A DNA stretch of 9,818 nucleotides, taken from Parafilimonas sp. (GTDB lineage Bacteria; Bacteroidota; Bacteroidia; Chitinophagales; Chitinophagaceae). Positions 6,706-9,818 of this stretch are shown here, one piece after another. Location: the NCBI GenBank assembly GCA_025927795.1, contig JAICKT010000152.1, positions 1 through 9,818 on the forward strand. The letters run 5' to 3'. A program made the translations under genes and the position numbers. A model generated the notes under the pieces. The model was not told the DNA's origin. It ran no database searches and worked only from the letters and a program-made list of their open reading frames with translations. Position 1 is the stretch's first letter; every line of letters starts with the position of its first letter.

Positions 6706-7780
6706 TTTTAATCGTTGCTAAAAGTTGTTCGGTTTTAATATCAAGTGCACATTTAAAATGCTTTTCGGGGCACACGCGTCTTCCATGCGTTGTACATGGT
6801 CTGCAATACAGCGCCTCATCTTTTTCAACAACAAAACTTTTATCGCTTAATGGTGTGTAGCCAAACCATGTAACAGTTGAACAAAATATTGCAGTAACCG
6901 GCGCATTCATGGCAGATGCGAGATGCATCGGCGCAGAATCATTTACATAATTCATTTTTGCATTTTGCATGAGTGCTGCTGATTCAAGAAAACTTAATTC
7001 GCCACATAAATTAATGATTGATTTTTCCTGCAAAGCATTTTTAATTTCGTCACACAAAATTTTATCTGATGCAGCTCCAATTAAAAATATTTTTATATCG
7101 TTTGATAACAGTTTCAAAAATTCAATCCATTTTTCTTTTGGATATTGTTTTGTAAACCAAACTGATGTTGGTGCAACGCAGATGTAGTTGATAGTTTCCA
7201 GTTTCCGGTTTTCAGTTTCCGGTTTTTCGCGAAGCACATTTGACGATTCGCTATTCACCATTGGCCATTCACCATTCACGATTTCCTCCGCTTTTTTATA
7301 ATCATCTTTTGATGGATACAATTTTACTCTCGCGGGCTTATCACTTGTAAAATGTTTTATTAAAGAAAGATTGCGTTGCACTTCATGCACTGGATTTTCT
7401 TTTGTGCCGATGATATGTTTCACTTTTACATGAAACAAAAAACTTAAAGGGTTTTTATCAAACCCAATTTTTTCTTTTGCTTTTGAAAATGCAGTTAATA
7501 AACCTGTTGAAAAAAATCGTTGCACGTTAATTACTTTATCATACTTATTTTTTTGTATGATTTTAAGCAATGCCAAAAGATTCTTTGTTTTACCTTCTTT
7601 CTTATTCCAAATCAAAACCTCATTTAAATAAGGATGGTGTTGCAACAAACCTTCATTGCCTTTGCGTAATAAAAAATCAATTTGTGCGTCGGGAAAATCT
7701 GCATGTAATTTTTCTATTAACACAGTTGCGAGAATTACGTCCCCAATAAATGCGGTTTGTATAATGAGAATTTTTTGCAT
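6698..7780 (-). CDS. Glycosyltransferase family 9 (ADP-heptose:LPS heptosyltransferase type) with repeat-derived linker
   Basis: GT9 enzymes transfer sugars, classically heptose from an ADP-sugar, to the inner core of lipopolysaccharide on the cytoplasmic face of the inner membrane. From the ATG at 7780 the protein is 360 aa. The N-terminal GT-B domain begins MQKILIIQTAFIGDVILAT. The C-terminal domain shows the family pattern APTSVWFTKQYPKEKW, then NDSAPMHLASA (280-290) in the nucleotide-sugar site, and the Cys-rich CRPCTTHGRRVCPEKHFKC (326-344). Residues about 167-197, between the two domains, are encoded by heptanucleotide repeats at about 7190-7287 and look like an expanded low-complexity linker (NGEWPMVNSE, later ETENRKLET). 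An upstream ATG at 7786 exists, but the -7 box at 7789-7796 is too close to it, so 7780 is preferred. The exact acceptor sugar is unknown. tsaC overlaps the 3' end. Confidence 0.88.
   Translation of the reverse strand: MQKILIIQTAFIGDVILATVLIEKLHADFPDAQIDFLLRKGNEGLLQHHPYLNEVLIWNKKEGKTKNLLALLKIIQKNKYDKVINVQRFFSTGLLTAFSKAKEKIGFDKNPLSFLFHVKVKHIIGTKENPVHEVQRNLSLIKHFTSDKPARVKLYPSKDDYKKAEEIVNGEWPMVNSESSNVLREKPETENRKLETINYICVAPTSVWFTKQYPKEKWIEFLKLLSNDIKIFLIGAASDKILCDEIKNALQEKSIINLCGELSFLESAALMQNAKMNYVNDSAPMHLASAMNAPVTAIFCSTVTWFGYTPLSDKSFVVEKDEALYCRPCTTHGRRVCPEKHFKCALDIKTEQLLATIKNA
7194..7228. repeat. Heptanucleotide tandem repeat array A (GTTTCCR), inside the GT9 gene
   Basis: On the + strand four contiguous 7-nt units are visible: GTTTCCA (7194-7200), GTTTCCG (7201-7207), GTTTTCA (7208-7214) and GTTTCCG (7215-7221). 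A degenerate fifth follows, GTTTTTC (7222-7228). It lies inside the minus-strand glycosyltransferase gene, where it encodes EKPETENRKLET. It resembles short tandemly repeated repetitive (STRR) sequences that are usually intergenic. Confidence 0.85.
7246..7287. repeat. Heptanucleotide tandem repeat array B (ATTCACC), inside the GT9 gene
   Basis: Contiguous 7-nt units on the + strand are ATTCGCT (7246-7252), ATTCACC (7253-7259), ATTGGCC (7260-7266), ATTCACC (7267-7273), ATTCACG (7274-7280) and a degenerate ATTTCCT (7281-7287). An 8-nt relative, ATTTGACG, precedes them at 7238-7245. The unit differs in sequence from array A but has the same 7-nt period, and the two lie 17 nt apart. It encodes VNGEWPMVNSES on the minus strand. 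Confidence 0.85.
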
Positions 7781-7788
7781 GAGCATCG

Positions 7789-7796
7789 CAAAGTTA
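7789..7796 (-). promoter_or_regulatory. -7 box of the glycosyltransferase-tsaC unit
   Basis: The minus strand reads TAACTTTG, a perfect TAnnTTTG box, 2 nt before the ATG at 7786 and 8 nt before the in-frame ATG at 7780. The transcription start expected about 5 nt downstream would fall in or after the first ATG, which favours 7780 as start codon. The left arm of the inverted repeat (7810-7825) occupies the -25 to -40 zone; no clear TTG -33 element is seen. Confidence 0.6.
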
Positions 7797-7809
7797 TCTG
7801 TTCAATTAT

Positions 7810-7872
7810 AAACCTATAAGGTCTTATAATTTCGGCTTTTAAAATCACACACAGTAAAGACCTTATAGGTTT
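7810..7872. repeat. Perfect 16-bp inverted repeat between divergent promoters
   Basis: AAACCTATAAGGTCTT (7810-7825) is exactly complementary in reverse to AAGACCTTATAGGTTT (7857-7872), with a 31-nt spacer. Each arm contains its own dyad, ACCT-N3-AGGT. The arms flank the promoter region shared by the leftward glycosyltransferase unit and rightward dapD, and the right arm abuts the dapD -7 box. It could be a paired operator or a copy of a dispersed palindromic intergenic element of the kind found in Bacteroidota. No other copy is visible in this window. Confidence 0.75.
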
Positions 7873-7880
7873 TATCTTCG
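7873..7880 (+). promoter_or_regulatory. Probable -7 box of the dapD promoter
   Basis: TATCTTCG is a one-mismatch match to TAnnTTTG, located 15 nt before the dapD ATG at 7896 and directly after the right arm of the inverted repeat. It predicts a very short leader of about 10 nt. No TTG lies at the usual -33 distance; that zone is in the spacer and right arm of the repeat. Confidence 0.5.
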
Positions 7881-7895
7881 CAAAAAATTTTAATA

Positions 7896-8708
7896 ATGGA
7901 ATTGCAATCGCTGATACTTGAAGCATGGAATAACCGCGAATTAATCAAAGAAAAAAAATATGCTGATGCTGTTAAAGCAGTTATTGAAGAAGTTGATAAC
8001 GGCAGACTGCGTACTGCATCACCAACAGAAAATGGATGGATTGTAAATGAATGGATAAAGCAGGCGATACTTTTATATTTTGGTGTGCAACCTATGCAAA
8101 CATGGAGCATGCCCCCATTTGAATTTTACGACCGCATTGAACTGAAAAAAAATTTTAAAGATTTAGGTGTAAGAGCTTTACCAGGTGCTATTGCACGTTA
8201 TGGTGCATACATTGCAAAAAACGTTGTGCAAATGCCAAGCTTTATTAACATCGGCGCTTATGTTGATGAAGGCACCATGGTTGATACATGGGCAACTGTT
8301 GGCAGTTGTGCGCAGATTGGAAAAAATGTTCATTTAAGCGGCGGCGTGGGTATTGGTGGTGTACTTGAACCTTTGCAGGCAACCCCTGTAATTGTTGAAG
8401 ATGGCTGTTTTATCGGCAGCAGAAGCATTGTAGTAGAAGGTGTGATTATAGAAAAAGAAGCGGTGCTTGGGGCTAACGTTGTGCTTACACAATCAACAAA
8501 AATTATTGATGTTACAAAGTCTGCTCCACTTGAATATAAAGGTCGTGTGCCTGCAGGCAGCGTTGTAATTCCCGGCACTTATAATAAAGATTTTCCTGCA
8601 GGTTCTTTTGGTGTGAGTTGTGCGCTAATTATCGGCAAGCGCAAACCCAGCACTAATCTTAAAACAAGTTTGAATGATGCTTTGAGAGATTTTAATGTGA
8701 GTGTGTAA
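7896..8708 (+). CDS. dapD: 2,3,4,5-tetrahydropyridine-2,6-dicarboxylate N-succinyltransferase
   Basis: DapD transfers a succinyl group from succinyl-CoA to tetrahydrodipicolinate in the succinylase branch of lysine and meso-diaminopimelate synthesis. It therefore supplies both protein synthesis and peptidoglycan. The 270-aa product has the usual layout. An N-terminal helical domain (about 1-90) contains WIVNEWIKQAILLYF. The left-handed parallel beta-helix follows, with the nearly invariant VRALPGAIARYGAYIAK (92-108), the active-site segment INIGAYVDEGTMVDTWATVG (117-136) and CAQIGKNVHLSGGVGIGGV (138-156). The C-terminal cap ends in DALRDFNVSV. Length matches the family. It is transcribed divergently from the glycosyltransferase across a 16-bp inverted repeat. 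No other dap gene is in the window, and no clear terminator follows the TAA at 8706-8708. Confidence 0.96.
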   Translation: MELQSLILEAWNNRELIKEKKYADAVKAVIEEVDNGRLRTASPTENGWIVNEWIKQAILLYFGVQPMQTWSMPPFEFYDRIELKKNFKDLGVRALPGAIARYGAYIAKNVVQMPSFINIGAYVDEGTMVDTWATVGSCAQIGKNVHLSGGVGIGGVLEPLQATPVIVEDGCFIGSRSIVVEGVIIEKEAVLGANVVLTQSTKIIDVTKSAPLEYKGRVPAGSVVIPGTYNKDFPAGSFGVSCALIIGKRKPSTNLKTSLNDALRDFNVSV

Positions 8709-8829
8709 ACCCCAACCACTAAAGAGGAACTTATATCTATATTCAATTTCTAAAACATAATTTCTCTGCAGTAATTTACCGATACCTTTCCATCATTCAC
8801 CTACATTTAAATTTATAAAACCTACTTCT

Positions 8830-8849
8830 GCTTTTAAGCTATTAAAAGC
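8830..8849. promoter_or_regulatory. 8-bp dyad upstream of the LiaF-like gene, possible operator
   Basis: GCTTTTAA (8830-8837) and TTAAAAGC (8842-8849) form a perfect inverted repeat with a 4-nt centre. It lies 5 bp upstream of the -7 box at 8855-8862, across the -14 to -33 zone, where a bound regulator would block RNA polymerase. No U-run follows, so it is unlikely to be a terminator of dapD. Confidence 0.4.
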
Positions 8850-8854
8850 CGCCA

Positions 8855-8862
8855 TACTTTTG
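8855..8862 (+). promoter_or_regulatory. -7 box of the LiaF-like gene
   Basis: TACTTTTG is a perfect match to TAnnTTTG. It covers the TTG at 8860, which would otherwise be a possible start codon, so translation should begin at the ATG at 8884, giving a leader of roughly 15 nt. No clean TTG -33 element is seen. Confidence 0.6.
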
Positions 8863-8883
8863 TTTTATCAAAGAAAAAATAAA

Positions 8884-9678
8884 ATGGAAAATGATGATAT
8901 AAAAAAATACCAGGAAGAAAACCAGCAAGATGTTAACAGCCGGCACGGTCATAATCACATGTTTGGCGGATTAATATTAATTGCCGCCGGTGGTTTGCTC
9001 CTGGCAAGAAGATTGGGCGCCTATATTCCAGACTGGCTTTTAAGCTGGCAAATGTTTTTAATTGCAATTGGTTTATTAATATGCTTTAAAAGTAATTTTA
9101 GAAATGCCGGCGGCTTCATCATGATATTGGTGGGCAGCGCTTTTTTAATCGGTGATATAATACCAAACATAAACATACAGGATTTTATATGGCCAGGTAT
9201 CCTGATTATAATTGGCATTTTTTTCATAATAAAACCACGTACAAATATTCCACGAAATAAACACTGGAGAAAATGGGAAGATTACCGAACGCAGCAATTT
9301 AATCAACCCGAGTATTCATCACCTGATATAAAAGATAGCTCAGAATTTATAGAAATAAATGCTGTATTCGGTGGGGTAAAAAAGATTGTTCTTTCAAAAA
9401 ATTTCAGAGGTGGTGAAATAAACACATTCATGGGCGGTGCAGAAATTAATCTTCAGCAGGCAGATATAAAACAAACAGTTTCACTTGAAGTAAATAATGT
9501 ATTCGGCGGCACTAAAATTATTATTCCTTCTAACTGGGATATAAGAAATGAAGTAACAGCAGTATTTGGTGGTGTTGAAGATAAACGCAGCATTAACCTG
9601 CCGACACCTGATGTTACAAAATCAGTTGTATTAAGAGGAACCTGTGTATTTGGCGGAATAGAAATAAAAAATTTTTAA
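8884..9678 (+). CDS. LiaF-like membrane protein: four-TM domain plus C-terminal FGG-repeat domain
   Basis: The 264-aa protein resembles LiaF-type 'cell wall-active antibiotics response' proteins, which in Firmicutes modulate envelope-stress two-component systems; the role in Bacteroidota is less defined. After a polar N-terminus with a His cluster (HGHNH, 21-25), four hydrophobic segments lie at about 27-41, 52-68, 76-93 and 101-117. A basic linker (118-150) follows. The soluble C-terminal domain has repeated short strands ending in FGG: NAVFGG (159-164), NTFMGG (180-185), NNVFGG (204-209), TAVFGG (225-230) and TCVFGG (253-258), consistent with a beta-solenoid-like fold. The ATG at 8884 is chosen because a longer TTG start at 8860 overlaps the -7 box. 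No histidine kinase or LytTR regulator is within view; the following 111 nt lead to a probable DUF4288 gene. Confidence 0.82.
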   Translation: MENDDIKKYQEENQQDVNSRHGHNHMFGGLILIAAGGLLLARRLGAYIPDWLLSWQMFLIAIGLLICFKSNFRNAGGFIMILVGSAFLIGDIIPNINIQDFIWPGILIIIGIFFIIKPRTNIPRNKHWRKWEDYRTQQFNQPEYSSPDIKDSSEFIEINAVFGGVKKIVLSKNFRGGEINTFMGGAEINLQQADIKQTVSLEVNNVFGGTKIIIPSNWDIRNEVTAVFGGVEDKRSINLPTPDVTKSVVLRGTCVFGGIEIKNF

Positions 9679-9789
9679 CAACACAATTGTCCAAAAAGAA
9701 ATGTTTCGATTAATATATACGAATGCGTGATAAATTTTAAGCGCAAAACAGAAACATTCACTTAAATAAGAAAATTAAAAACTACACAC

Positions 9790-9818
9790 ATGAAATGGTA
9801 TCTGGCAAAACTGGTTTA
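9790..9818 (+). CDS. Start of a probable DUF4288-family gene (cut by window end)
   Basis: Only nine full codons are visible, MKWYLAKLV, plus TA of a likely Tyr codon. From memory, small Bacteroidota proteins of the DUF4288 family begin with a very similar MxWYLAK sequence; their function is unknown. The ATG is preceded by an AT-rich stretch. A near-match to the -7 box, TAAATTTT, lies at 9731-9738. The 111-nt gap also holds an 8-bp inverted repeat (AATGTTTC at 9700-9707, GAAACATT at 9751-9758, 43-nt spacer) of uncertain meaning. The assignment rests on very few residues. Confidence 0.5.

Noticed and set aside
7814..8110. 98-aa minus-strand frame opposite dapD and across the inverted repeat
   Set aside because: It runs antisense through well-conserved dapD codons and the divergent promoter region.

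Overview
The window looks like an ordinary chromosomal stretch of an AT-rich member of the Bacteroidota, most likely a Chitinophagaceae-type organism. The evidence is the low GC content, start codons without Shine-Dalgarno sequences, several copies of the Bacteroidota -7 promoter box (TAnnTTTG) lying a few bases upstream of start codons, and the character of the proteins (SSB, GT9, DapD, LiaF-like). The family assignment is inferred from recall; no database was searched.

Layout. 1-517 (+) is the 3' end of pyrF (pyrimidine synthesis), followed after 47 nt by a 12-TM MFS transporter. 1759-1995 is a mostly non-coding gap with one doubtful minus-strand ORF and a hairpin. ssb (+) follows and ends in a very clear intrinsic terminator. 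Next is an Ldh_2-family NAD(P)-dependent oxidoreductase (+), which converges with a 4-bp overlap on a minus-strand PRiA4_ORF3-family gene with an acidic tail. 4416-7780 is a minus-strand block: cca (CCA-adding enzyme with HD domain), a doubtful 62-aa ORF, tsaC/sua5 (threonylcarbamoyl-AMP synthase) and a family 9 glycosyltransferase that overlaps tsaC by 8 nt. A roughly 110-bp divergent promoter region separates this block from dapD (+, lysine/diaminopimelate pathway). It carries a perfect 16-bp inverted repeat whose arms sit beside the two -7 boxes. A LiaF-like membrane protein (+) and the first codons of a probable DUF4288 gene end the window.

How the genes relate. They are mainly housekeeping: nucleotide synthesis, DNA single-strand protection, two tRNA maturation steps (CCA ends and t6A), envelope glycan synthesis, peptidoglycan precursor supply and envelope stress sensing. 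No defence system, mobile element, CRISPR array or RNA gene is visible.

The most unusual structure is a pair of heptanucleotide tandem-repeat arrays (about 7190-7287) inside the glycosyltransferase gene. They are read through in frame and form a low-complexity linker between its two domains. One divergent repeat unit falls exactly where the consensus unit would create an in-frame stop. I did not find convincing evidence of a wholly new biological system.
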